DNA from: Ceratothoa steindachneri
Taxonomy: Eukaryota; Arthropoda; Malacostraca; Isopoda; Cymothoidae
Reading direction: 5' to 3'
Length of the DNA stretch: 64,000 bases
NCBI GenBank assembly: GCA_963969495.1
Contig: OZ018321.1
Coordinates: 124,696,521 to 124,760,520, forward strand
The stretch's first letter is position 1. Each line of letters begins with the position of its first letter. The position numbers were made by a program, and so were the translations under genes. A model generated the notes under the pieces. It made no database searches, was not told the DNA's origin, and saw only the letters and a list, made by a program, of their open reading frames with translations. This document shows, in pieces, positions 9,965-21,181 of this stretch.

Positions 9965-10975
9965 GGGAGATTTATAATACGACCAGAGTGCAAATTAACT
10001 GAATATGAGTGGGCGAAATAGACGACAATATTGGAAGTTCTGGGACAATAGAACAGCGGGTACAAAGATAACCTTACTAATATTAAAATTATGTAATATT
10101 CTTTTACAAGGTTAAAATGGGTGTTGAAACAATCCATATACACATTAGACGTACACGAGTCTCAGCGGCTAAAATGGGGGAGACTTGGCAGGGACGGTCA
10201 CCGTACAAACAAACGGGCAATATTGACCGAAGGTCACTCGAATGACCTTGAGTGTATACAAAGCCCGCGATGGAGGCTTACACTGGGGAGGGGGGTTAGT
10301 AGATCGAGCACTTACACGGAAAGTTGCGCGTTGCTGTTAGTTGCTGTTCCTCGGAGATTTGGTCCGAGGGAGTAATTCTTGCCTTGGCGGAAGTTTCAAA
10401 TAATAGTCTCTTGATAATGACTATTACGGGATGAACTTGGATCTTGCTTTCGAGTTAGAACGCGAATCGAGACTGGAAGGGTGCGTTCGAGGAGCCGGTA
10501 GAACGAGTACAGGGTAGACTCACACGAATTAATGGAGAGGATCCGGAGGTTGAGGGGAACTGCGAGAATTGTGCAGAGTCCAACGGGAGGCGAATAGCGG
10601 GTACTTGCGGGGGATGGGCAGAGGATACTGATGGGGAGGACAGGTGGCGGATATTCCTTTCTAACCCTGGCGCCTGAGGATTTATAATGGGGTAGAAGGG
10701 GTTTTTCCTCCTCCTTTCGAAGGGTAGGGTTCCAGGGTCAGACGCATCAGCAGGCGAGAGTAGTCTCGACATCTTAGCACAAACGCGAGATGGTTCCTAA
10801 CTCGGCGAGGCGAAACTGTGTCCGACTCCAGATGGGACCTTTTGTGCTCTCAAAATTGTCTCGAATTTCTGTAATGTCGGGCTTTTAAGCCACCGTGGCA
10901 TCTTATGATTTCGCACTTCAATTAGTGCAGATAAAATGGTCGATCAGGTGTCTGTTGTGTCCCTCTCCGTTAAAG
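9965..10975 (-). mobile_element. Solo LTR-like insertion in gypsy integrase
   Basis: Most of this stretch is homologous, inverted, to 15105-15890. Shared landmarks read on minus: CGTTGGACTCTGCA, AATTCTCGCAG, TCGAAAGCAAGAT, TAATAGTCATTATC, AGAGACTATT, CGCGCAACT and AGTTAATTTGCA. It separates the two halves of the integrase zinc-binding domain (WLNMERDC near 10990 and RTWTREC near 9925). Exact ends and target duplication were not resolved. A 105-codon Ser/Pro-rich frame inside (10455-10772) looks like a by-product of LTR composition. Confidence 0.7.
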
Positions 10976-10979
10976 CCGC

Positions 10980-11670
10980 GGCATCGCGCATCTTTCTTTC
11001 TTTCTCTCTTTGATCTATGACAATCTCTCTCCATATTAAGCCAGCAATGCATCGTCTTCTTCAATAGGAGTGACGCTTTAATCCCGGGACGGGATAAATT
11101 ATGTAATTGATTAAATATTGAGGTTCTACAAGATAAAGAAACAAACGATCTTTGGTATTTTGATGTTATTTTACACCAAAGTTGGGTATCACCGGCAAAG
11201 CGAAATGCTTTCAATTCAAATTGGAGCGATTTCACTTCTTCATCATGCTCCTGTGCCGCTGCTAAAGAGCGGAGGTGAAACGATTCTATTTGGAATGAAT
11301 TGACGTTCCGCTATAGGAAGTCACCAACCACATTGTTCTCCCCACGTCCATACGCTATGTCATGAACTTATTCCCAAATCACCATCCATTTGCGTTGTTG
11401 CCTGTCCGTTTTTTCACGCAGTGGCGACGAGAAAGCACTAACTAAGGACTTGTGGACCGTACATATGGTTACTTGTCGACCTTTGATCATGTGCTTGAAG
11501 TGAAGCACAGCAAGATACGCAGCCAGGAGTCCTTGTTGTGAGTAAAGTGTGCTTGCTGAACTTTGCTCAACTTTCTGGAGAAGAATGCCACTGGCTGGAG
11601 AGACCCATCCACTATCTGTTGAAGTGCAGCACCAACTACGAATTGAGAGCTGCCCGTCACCAATTGGCAA
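10980..11670 (-). pseudogene. Ty3/gypsy RNase H and start of integrase zinc domain
   Basis: The minus strand encodes an RNase H-like region (STLYSQQGLLAAYLAVLHFK, HMIKGRQVTICTVHKSLVSA, where functional relatives have TDHKPL). The connection that normally ends in VADALSR follows (here NNVVGDFL). The integrase N-terminus comes next, LHNLSRPGIKAS and CWLNMERDC, where relatives have H-x-LSHPGIKAS. RNase H removes template RNA during reverse transcription. One stop near 11368 and several substitutions show decay. It continues from the RT at higher coordinates and into the integrase at 9955 after the LTR insertion. Confidence 0.88.
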
Positions 11671-11799
11671 GGAGACTCATTTGGTTAGGGGTGGCGTAAC
11701 TTGAGAGAGTTTGCTAGGGCCTCTTTGGTAACATTAAACTTTTTCCGAGAAGTGTTATTCCATACAAGCTCTCGAGCTTTAGGTTAAGGTCAGGCGAGT

Positions 11800-12690
11800 T
11801 TAGTTTAAGGAGCGGCAATGGCAGCAAAATTAGGCATCATCCATCATAAATAGCCTAAGATGTCCTAAATATCGACGAAGTCCCTTATAATCCGTCGGTA
11901 AGGGCCTCTCGCTGATCTCAAAGACCTTCCTCGCTGGAGGGAATATCCCTTCAGCTGAGACATGTGGCTTAGGAAATCATCTCCCCCTTCATAAACTCGC
12001 ATATCACCATTGAATTTCTAGGGTGTTCTCTGCCAAAATTTTAAAAACTTGATCCAAAGGTTTTATATGTTCGTCTATATTCTCCCGCCAAAATAAAATA
12101 TCTTCGATATAGAGGAAAACAAATTCCAAGCCACGAAATAAATTAGCCCGTTGGCGTTAGAACGTGAAGCTTGCATTCTTCAGACCGAATGCAAGTTTCA
12201 AGAATTCCCACCGACCAAATGGAGTTGAGACAGCAGTTTTCTCTATGTCCACTTGATTCATCGGAATTTAATGATATGCTCGGACTAAATCTAAGCGATA
12301 GAAAACTGTTTTCCCATGGAGATGATCAACCATACTTTATGTCCTTGGCAGAGGATAACCGTCTGTTTTCGTTGTGGAGTTCAGTGCACGAAAATCACCC
12401 ACACCTCTATATTCTCCTGGGGTTGCCTTCTACACAATGTGAGTGGGTGAAGACCATGGTGGCTTCGATAGTCGCATCACATCTTTTTTCAACATTTCAA
12501 CAGAGACTCGGAGGATGCTTTGGTACTTTGTAATTTCTCCATTGAAAGTGGCCTTGGGAGGGCGAAAGTTGATAGAGCGCTGCCAGTTTTGATAGTGTGC
12601 ACAACGGAATTAGATGGGGAAGAACTAATAGCTACAAACTCTGGGTTGTGTATGGATTCGTATTCACGCACCAATGTCCTGCAATGGGCG
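11800..12690 (-). pseudogene. Ty3/gypsy reverse transcriptase remnant
   Basis: Minus-strand reading shows the RT motifs in order: a pre-RT block (PEFVAISSS, VVHTIKTG), PPWSSPTHIV, GDFRALNSTTKTDGYPLP, LHGKTVFYRLDLVRAYH, TAVSTPFGRWEFLKLAFGLK, VFLYIEDILFW (the active-site YxDD box, now YIED) and PHVSAEGIFPP with KGLRRYLGHLRLF. RT copies element RNA into DNA. Several in-frame stops and at least one frameshift are present, and the second Asp of the catalytic pair is kept while the first is Glu. Gag and protease are not found upstream; the DNA there is another pseudogene. Confidence 0.9.
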
Positions 12691-12983
12691 GGAGATAGAA
12701 GAGGTCATTTTTAAAACTGGTCAACACAACTTTTTGCTGAATTAAGTTTTGTGGTTGTGTTTAACTAATTGTGACATGTTGATTTCAAATATGGCACCTA
12801 TTTTTTGTAACACATCAGGTTTTCATTCTACAGCATATTCCTATTTTACGACATACTGCATGTATTTACTCGGTAAGGATAGTTTCCTAAGTGTAAGATA
12901 ATATCACCTGTTACTAAATACATTCAGGTTATTTTTCCAATATAATGGAGAAAACACACGCAATGAGACACATACGTATATAT

Positions 12984-14045
12984 TTATGAAAGAAATTTTC
13001 GCTTGCGAGAGTGTCTGGAGTGTTCTATTTCTACACAGTCTAGTTGAATATTCCAACAATAGTCTGCCATCATGTTTGTGTTCCATCGGCCTTGATATAT
13101 GTCCTCCATAATCTTAATATCTTGATGAAAGCGCTCTCCGTGTTCATCACTCACGTTGATGCCAAGATTAGCAGGAAATTCATCAAGATGGCTCTTAAGG
13201 AAATGAACCTTTATGCTCCTATTGCAGCCTAAACGATGGAAGCTATCAAGTAATGTCTATACCAAATCCTTGTAGTTAGCAGCCTTTTTGTTTCCAAGAA
13301 ATCCTTTCACAACAGCCACAAATGAATCTCATGCTCCTTTTTCTATGTCAGTTATCGAACTCGAGAAGTTTTGGTTTTCCATTAATTTTCTGATTTGTGG
13401 CCCATCAAAAACTCCAGCCTTTATTTTATCATAACTTAAGCCAAGAAATATTGCACATATGAATTTGAAACAGTAACCCTCCACATTAAGAGCTTTCACA
13501 AATTGTTTCATCAGTCCTAGTTAAATATAAAGGGGATGAAAGATGATTTTCTCTTGGTCAAAAAATGGTTGGTGTATAATATTCTTCTCACCAATAGTCA
13601 AACTTTTTCTAACTCTCCACCAGAGTTTCAGTTTCCAACGTTTGTCATTTGATCAGCTGTCCCAGAAACACAGGAAACGGATATTTTGTATAGCCTCCTT
13701 GTTGGCGAAGTAAAAATTTTACCATTTTCAGATCCACACATATGATTCATTTGTTTTCATTATATTTGAGTAAATCTAATACAAATCTTATGTGTTCATT
13801 CATGCTTCTCTTTTAAATGCACAGAGTGACCAAAAGGAATCGCACCGAACGAGTTTCCATTATGGAGTAACACACATTTTCGACTCTTCTTTGAACTATT
13901 TATAAAAAGTCTCCATTCACTTGGATCATACTCTGAAACACTCATCGTGTTTAACAGTTATGCCACATCACAACATTAAACCTAATCTTCTTCAGTTTTA
14001 AAGAATGCTAAGGGATTTATCTCTCTTTGTTTCAGAATGAGGTCC
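12984..14045 (-). pseudogene. Uncharacterised multicopy animal protein family, broken copy
   Basis: Reading leftwards from about 14045: LKQREINPLAFFKTEED, YDPSEWRLFINSSKK, VLLHNGNSFGAIPFGHSVHL, GGYTKYPF, LGLMKQFVKALNVEGYCFKF, KAGVFDGPQIRKLM, SFVAVVKGFLGNKKAANY, IKVHFLKSHLDEFPANLG, SDEHGERFHQDIKIMED, YQGRWNTNMMADYCW and KRKFLS, ending at a stop at 12984-12986. I recognise this motif order from uncharacterised proteins present in many copies in arthropod and cnidarian genomes. It behaves like a mobile or amplified gene, but I know no established biochemical function. Stops and frameshifts interrupt it, and the left break at 14045 suggests the N-terminus is lost. Confidence 0.75.
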
Positions 14046-15104
14046 AATGGTGGTTACGAGCTCTCTTGTACCCACGTGGATCCGGAGATCACCTTATGGA
14101 GCGGTGGAAAGCATGGAAACCTAGGCGAGGAGGTGACGTGCGCCGTTATCACTCAGCCCAGCCGTATTTGCCTAGGGACCAATGTCATGTTCTCCCCCCC
14201 AACCTCATGCGGCTACCTCTCCACGAGCATGTGTTCTTCTCTGCCAAAAGATTGGATTCGTTGAACATTCCAACGAGTGTTATCAAGATCCCCCCTTCTC
14301 CCGAAGGAGTCGACGACTTTTCACTCAAGATCGCGCGCGCCGCCTCTCCAGGAGCCTATATAACGCTTCGACCGAGTTTCAACAGCAGCACTGTCACACT
14401 TCCACCTACTCTGATGAAAGAGATAAACGACGCTCTCCTCTCCCTACCCCCCATCCAGAGGCAATTTCGATTCAAGTGAAGGCCTGATCGATCCGTGAAG
14501 TCTGCCTTAGTCAATCGGCAAGTTTCGACTTCAGTGAACCCTGCCCTAGTCAATTGGCAAGGACTGAGAAGGATTCCCAATTCCGAAGACGACAAGTGCT
14601 CCCTCGTACTGAAGCATGAGGTAAACAACTTCTACTGTTACTTCACTGTACCCCACTGGCCCTATTTTGGCCACGAACTCATAAGGTAATCTTAACCGTT
14701 GCCGCCTGCAGATTGATCTTAAATCTGACTTATCCCAATTGCTCCCTTTTGTGTGTGCATGCCCCAGTTAAAATTACCCTTTAAATCACCAACTGTATCT
14801 GACCTCGTCAATCCCTTAATCGACCTACTTGATCGCGTGTAGATCTTTAAACCAGTCTGGGCAACTATTCCATTTAAATCCAAATTCTATGTAAATATAT
14901 ATATTCCTTTTTGTTGTTAGTAAAGTTATATTTTCGTCATTGTCTTTCTTTTGCAACCCCAACGCGTACCAGCTCCCTTTTAATCTTTGGCTAACTTGCA
15001 CTCTGAAGTAATTGTTTAAAAGGACCCCGCAAAGTAAGAATAAACCATCCCTCCCCTTTCACTCTCGGTCTTTAACCCACTTTGGGCCAATCCCATAAAA
15101 GCAC
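14046..15104. other. Unassigned stretch with a 150-codon frame of unknown meaning
   Basis: A plus-strand frame at 14027-14479 encodes a Pro-rich 150-residue peptide with no motif I recognise, and it overlaps the preceding pseudogene. The composition (C- and T-rich) is like an LTR or 5' UTR. The rest is AT-rich with no feature seen. Confidence 0.3.
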
Positions 15105-15890
15105 CCACGTATATATAAATATATCGTCTGGCCAGTCCTAGAATCCTCGCATTCGGACGGAGAGGGTAAAACCCCATTCGATCTCTTTATATCCTCCGGT
15201 GCCGCCAGAGTTGGAAGGCAATAACCGCCGTCCTTCCTGCCCCGTCAGTACCCACTCCCCGCCACCGTCAGTATCTACTATTCACGCCCGTTGGACTCTG
15301 CATAATTCTCGCAGAATACCTCAATCTCCTATTATTCTCTTTAATTCACTTGACTCTACCTCGACCCGCTTAACCCGCTCCTCAAACACAGCGCGCTCAA
15401 TCTCGATTCGTGTTACTCGAAAGCAAGATTTACGTTCACCCTCGTAATAGTCATTATCCAGAGACTATTGTTTAACATTACACCAAAGCAAGGATCACTC
15501 CCTCGAACCAAACTTTTAAGGTAAGAGCAACGCGCAGCAACTCTCTTATGTAAGTGCTCTCTCTGCCCCCCTCCAAGAATGTAAGCCTCATCATCAGCTT
15601 ATTTTACGCTCAAAGTCCTTCGATCGTCCCTCGGAAAATATTGTTTGTTTGTTTGTGCAGTAACCGTTCTCATCACGTCTCCCTCCCCCCTTAGATTCGA
15701 ATACTCGTGTAAATCTAGTATGTATATAGCTCATTCTAAAACTCCTTTTAACCTTATAAAATAATATTTATTTGAAAAATTAGTAAATTTATTTTTGTAC
15801 CCGTTTTTCTGTTATCCCGGAACTCCAAGATAGTCGACTAGTGGCCAACCTACTTTTAGTTAATTTGCAGTCTGCGTATATTATACACTT
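15105..15890 (+). mobile_element. LTR-like repeat, plus-strand copy
   Basis: Homologous in inverted orientation to 9965-10975. Landmarks: CGTTGGACTCTGCATAATTC, TCGAAAGCAAGATTTACG, TAATAGTCATTATCCAGAGA, CAACGCGCAGCAACT, TTTTGTACCCGTTTTTCTGT and AGTTAATTTGCAGTCTGCG. A TATA-like CTTTATATCC occurs about 60 bp into the conserved block. No pol sequence adjoins it, so it is probably a solo LTR. Ends not defined. Confidence 0.6.
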
Positions 15891-16785
15891 ACCGTGAACT
15901 CGGAAAGCAGAAAGGGTGAACTTCACCCTATTCTACGACATTTATATTAAACTGATGTAAGGTGTGTAGGGTGAATCTACGTCATCTATATTAATCTGGT
16001 GTAAGGTGTGCGGGTTTGTCCTACGAGAGTCACGTTTTCCTGCTATAACCAAAAGACTTTGTGGCACAAAAATAGCAATCGTTTACATGATTTTTTGGCT
16101 CCAGCCAGACCATAAGAATGCCAAATCTTAGTCTTTCCTGTGCCCTTTGACCATTAGCATAGATTTGCAACACGTGGTTTAATACATCGTGCGGGGCCCA
16201 CGGTTTATCTTGATCACCTAATTTAATCTTAAAGTAAGCCTAGTACGCACTTTTCACAGAGATACTAATGTTTATTCTCCGAGTTGGTGCAGTAAAACGA
16301 CTACATATATACAAAACGAGTCAGGGGAATTCAAGCTTTTTCTTCGTAATGAGGCCATAATACCTGGCAAGGTCCACAGAGCAATACGCTGCGTCTCCTT
16401 TATCTCTCCATCATTGCACCCAAGGGCGTAATTTGGGAGGGAATCTGGGGGGACGAGATGCTGTAAGTGAGTGTGACTGAGTGTGTATGTAGTTTTAGGG
16501 ATCCGTTATGAAAATAAGGAAGAGTGGTATGTGGAGAAGGTGGAAATTGTACAATGACCAAAAGGCCACCTTTACCTTCCGGCAGCGCAGATGAGTCCTT
16601 CTTCCTTTCCCTCAACTAGCCTCCAATATGGCGAGTCAAGGAGAAAAAGCCACTTGCCAAAGTATCACTGCTGGTGAAATATCCGGTCACGCACAAAGAA
16701 GCGGTATCCAATTAACCTCATTCGAAAGAAATCAGGTCCAATTTTCAAAAATTTGACTAAACCGATACACGAGTATGTGTATCAA
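15891..16785. other. No gene; holds a short tandem duplication
   Basis: No convincing coding frame. The tandem repeat at 15932 is listed separately. Confidence 0.35.
15932..16016. repeat. 43-bp tandem duplication
   Basis: TCTACG(A/T)CAT(T/C)TATATTAA followed by CTG(A/G)TGTAAGGTGTG occurs twice, at 15932 and 15975. Confidence 0.8.
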
Positions 16786-17061
16786 GCGACAAAATGCTAC
16801 TCTATATATACATTTCTTACTAAAACTTTGGTTATGCAAAATGAACCAATCAGCGTTAAAAAGATTCTATAGAACAGATTTATGTTTAATTTAGCCTCGC
16901 GATCATAGGCGTTACGTTAGCTGATTTTCTAATACCAAATTGACTTTTCAACGTAGAGACGAATTGTAAAAGAACAATTGGGTTTAATTTATTCTACCAG
17001 GCATTAGCGTTACGTTGGCTGATTTTTAAAACATAACGGTAACAAAATACCCAATCATATT
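16786..17061 (+). repeat. Dispersed repeat R2, copy 2
   Basis: Second copy of 4840-5117, same orientation, with the same two internal subunits (CAATCAGCGTT, TTAGCGTTACGTTGGCTGATT, AATACCCAATCATATT). Confidence 0.8.
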
Positions 17062-17156
17062 CATCTAAAATCATAGTGCAGATGAAATTCTACCCGATTA
17101 TACAACTTCATAATACATACAAAATACATACATACATACATAACAATAAAAGTAAT

Positions 17157-17895
17157 GGTAACACTTTAGTTTCGGGGTGCACGGTAGGTGGCGCTGTTTA
17201 TAGGCTACAATTTTGGGCTACAATATATGTTTTATGACGTCAGACGGTAGCGTCAGATATGAACAATTACGGCGTTATATTTTTTTTGTATATGAGTATA
17301 TACTGAGGGGCTGTGCCCCCTAGATCCCCCAATTGATTGAAACTCAGGATCATCGCAGGGTGGTCTCCGCAGTGATATCTCCCCCTCGAGTAGTCCCCTT
17401 GAATTTACTGTTTTTCCCCCAACAGCTTTTTACTGTGAGTAAGCCTAACCTAATGACAAACAATACTTACTTTTATAGGTTTCTTAATTTGTTTATGCGC
17501 CTCTAAATAATCTTAAAGTTTTTCACGGTCATGCAAAATAAACCTGAATTCGAATAACGACGAAGAAGCACAACTAGAGCACGAAAAAGCCATAACGAAA
17601 CAGAAAAAAATGCTAAGCGGGTTCTATTTATAGCTACGACGTTGTCAGTAAGAAGCTGTTATCGTTTACTGCAAAACAAAAAATACGAAAATAAAAAAAA
17701 CAATAAAAGACATCAAGAAACCTTACCTAACGTATAAAAAATATAAACGAGCAGAGGCGCAGATATTTAGTAAATAACGTCGTGATTGGTCACATCTGAA
17801 GCTACCCTCTGACGTCATAACTGTTATAGTGTAGTCCAAAATTGTAGTCTACTAACAGCGCTACCTACCGTGCGCCCTAAATCTGAAGTATTACC
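17157..17895 (+). mobile_element. 739-bp non-autonomous DNA transposon (MITE-like), copy 2
   Basis: Starts GGTAACACTTTAGTTTCGGG and ends as the inverse of GGTAATACTTCAGATTTAGG. Arms of about 125 bp share GGCTACAATTTTGG, TATGACGTCAGA and TAGCGTCAGATAT-like blocks. The flanks are a perfect 8-bp target duplication, AAAGTAAT (17149-17156 and 17896-17903), which fixes the ends. It is homologous over its full length, in inverse orientation, to 1821-2553. No transposase is encoded; a partner enzyme elsewhere must have moved it. Confidence 0.9.
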
Positions 17896-17929
17896 AAAGT
17901 AATTAATATAAGCTGTCAAATTTTCAATT

Positions 17930-19382
17930 ATAATATAAAACAAGAAGTAGGGACAGTTTGTAAACTGAGCTCCCTTCAATTCCTACTTATCACTTGTATC
18001 TCAAATTTGGACGAATAGAATTATTACTACACTAACCATTAATCTTAACACCCCACTCTATCTAATTTAATTTTTTTAGTAAACTTTGCACAGTTTATTC
18101 AATCCTTCAATTTGCTAGATCTGTGGATCGTACACAAATTTAAAAATTGAATCTTTTTAATTGACTAATTTCCTCTTAAGATTGAGCCTCAGTTCTTAAC
18201 CTGCTCATTTTCAAATTTCGCCATTTGTCTATTTTCTGAACGTCCTTCTCTAAGTAAACTTTTATATTTTGTTTATTAGCGTAATAATATTTAAAACATT
18301 TTATATAGTCTTTTACACGAATTTCTGTAATTTAAAACGAAGATAGCGCCGTCATTTCCAAGGTTTTAGAGCCTTCCAGTTAAAAAAGTTATAGAAGCAG
18401 TTATTCAGCTCATCGAATTACATGAGAATACCTATTTATTTTTTGTATTGTCCTGGAGCTACCCCCCCCTCTTTCTTTAAATTTTAAACCCTTACGGGTT
18501 GGCATAATTAAGGTTTTTGATGGGGCCCTAAAAGGACCCCTGTCAATTTTAGGCCACTCAAATTTAGTCAAAATAGGTCAAACATATTGGAATATGGACG
18601 AAATATTATGCGGGAAACGGCGGAGGCGAGCGCGTCTCTAAAACATTGGAAATGACAGCGCTATCTTCATCTGAAATTACTTGAATTTCTATAAACTTGT
18701 GTATTAGCTTAATATTACATAATTCTATTGTTTCATTAAATTTACATTTCATTCAAAGGTTCCTTGTTAATTGAAAAAGATATATTTAGTTACAAACACA
18801 ACTGTGTTAATTAAAATGATTAACACTTGAGATATTTTTCTGACATTTAAATTGTTATATTTAAAGATATTTACATAATACTTTGACGGTGTTCTCTGTT
18901 TAATTTAGATTAATAATAGTTTCGGTCAGGAAGCGTAAATTTCGGAATACCTTGGTTTTGTCTTCAAAAAACTGGCATTTGCTTTCCCGGGAAATTTACG
19001 GAATCTGGGCTGTAGTTCTTAAGCGACTGTTGTAGATTTGCCTATGGCCCTGTTTGCCCGTTTGCTCAGATTCCACAAGGTTACGATCTAAACTCTATCT
19101 TTTAAAATTCCATCGTCCTATGTACAAAATCGTCGAGAAAGATAGATCGAATTTCGTCGTCAACATGGAGTGAATTTCGTCGCGAATCATTTTTGAGCAC
19201 CCATTACGAAGGAGATTCCTAATACAATCGGGGACAAGCTTTCCATTAAGAGCACTTAAGATTCCCACTAGGGGAATGTCTCATTTAAGGTGCAACGTGT
19301 GAACCGATTATAAAATTTGATACAACTGCAAAATGCTCGAATTTGAGTCATTTAATTCTATAATAGGTTCCACCACTACAGG
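17930..19382 (+). repeat. Dispersed repeat R3, copy 2, interrupted twice
   Basis: Matches copy 1 at 7860-8621 in three segments: 17930-18326, 18691-about 18952, and about 19310-19382. The first gap is the 356-bp MITE. The second (about 18953-19310) is an unrelated insert of about 355 bp or a segment lost from copy 1. Confidence 0.85.
18327..18682. mobile_element. 356-bp MITE with 8-bp target duplication
   Basis: The inverted ends share GAAGATAGCGC(C/T)GTCATTT, CCAA(G/T)GTTTTAGAG and an outer GTAATTT. The flanks are GAATTTCT at 18319-18326 and again at 18683-18690. Repeat R3 copy 1 has a single uninterrupted ACACGAATTTCTATA at the same place, so this is a true insertion with a known empty site. 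The left end lacks two bases seen at the right end. No coding capacity. hAT or P affiliation is possible from the 8-bp duplication. Confidence 0.88.
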
Positions 19383-21176
19383 TTTGACTGAATCTAAAAA
19401 CTGAATGAAAAATAACCACTATGTGTTTGGCCCAGTATAGGTTTTTAACCACATACCTTTTGACTGTATAATTTCCTTAAAAATAAATGTGGAGTTTATA
19501 TAATGTTATGTCAGCACAACTATTTAAATTTGATGACATTTTCTACGACACTATTGTCATTTTGGCCCTTTTAACTATAGTGGCTCCTTTAATTTTTCAC
19601 TTTTTTTTATATCTCTCTTCTTTTTAATATATTTCTCAAGTTAATTTTTCTTCACAAATTAATTCTAATTTGATAATTTTCTTAATATGATTTTTCTTCT
19701 ATTTTCCCCTGCACTATTTTCTCTACTAAAGTATTTTCAGTTATAAATATCTATTAACCCTCTTCTGTAGTTCTGCTTTAGTATATTAAGTGCAACTTGC
19801 ATACGAACATTACTTATATTTTATTTTATATTATCTACCTATAATTAAGGTTAGAATGTAGAGATACTTTATAAAGTTACCTATATGAGTTATGTTCATC
19901 ATTTGTAAAACCTAAATCCCTCGTTATGTATTCATTCTTTCTTTTTGTAATAGAAATTTAAGCTTGAACTCTGCCTTATTGTAATTCTAATGTAAATTTC
20001 GTTTGTTTTTGACTGTTAATTTAGTTCTCCTCTTTATAGTTATGCTTAAAGTAAATGTTGAATTCTCCGCTAACTCCAACATAGGCAGCAGTGCTTTTGT
20101 AGTTAATAATACAATGACTAACTAACTTCACATGGCGTCAAGCATGGGGGACGTTACCCATTCATGCAAAGGAAGAGGCTGTATCTTATAAATGGATCTC
20201 GTTGACAATGTCAATTGTTTGGACATACTCCATAATTCAGATACACATTTGAGTGAAACACAATTAATAAAATCCCACAGAATTCAAAACTGGGCAAAAA
20301 GATTCATTACGAACAAGACAAAGCACAAAAGACTGACGTCTGATGAACTTTTCCGAAAAAACAAAGTTGAGACCATTGAAACAAACACTGCAACGCGCAG
20401 AGAACATGGCTCCCCCAAATTGAACGAATATATACCCCTAAAATGAAATTTACCTATTTACCTTACCTGAAGAAGAAATCCCTATTTACCCTACCTAAAG
20501 AAGAAATCCCTCAAACTCACTTCAAACAACGATTTGATGCAAGAAAAACACAGCCCACAAAGTAAACCAAATATACCGATGATGAGATAGGAGAATATGA
20601 CGTCAATAAGAGAACAAAGATAAGAAACCAAAACTACCTAGCACAAACGTGAGAGGAAAAGCACAAAAACTACTAAAATAAAAACAAATGAAACAAACTT
20701 TCAGGTGTACAAATGATCATAAATGCTCAAGGGTTTATACCAAAGCACAAAACTTCAAACAAAACGAAATCAAAGCGAAAGCGATTGCAAGATAACCTGG
20801 CACTAATAGATATAATCATCCTCATCCAGGTCATTATCATAAACATCATCCCCTGCCATCTATATTATTAACATCACACATCTCTTTCTATACACTTTAA
20901 GACTGCCAACTATGGAACAGTATTAGGTCTTTCTTTGACAATAGTTTCTTGAAAAACGACAAAATACATACTATTTAATGTATGGTTCTGAAGATAATTT
21001 GCCGGATTTACACTATTTTTCATTGAATTTCATTTCATAAACTTTTATTTATTAGATTCAGGAGTAATGCTTTCCTGGTCTATTGTTAATTACTTTTAAC
21101 TTATATATAAGATGCAAATTCGATTATCTTACTAGATGATTCAGTTCATTAGTTTAGTTTAGTTAAACAATCTTTA
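19383..21176. other. AT-rich stretch; one short frame of unknown nature
   Basis: A plus-strand frame at 20192-20446 (84 codons) contains SHRIQNWAKRFITNKTKHKR, basic and retroelement-like in flavour, but I cannot place it. A 28-bp tandem repeat lies at 20455-20510. Otherwise nothing seen. Confidence 0.3.
20455..20510. repeat. 28-bp tandem duplication
   Basis: TATTTACC(T/C)TACCT(G/A)AAGA followed by AGAAATCCC, two adjacent copies at 20455-20482 and 20483-20510. Confidence 0.85.
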
Positions 21177-21181
21177 GTGGT

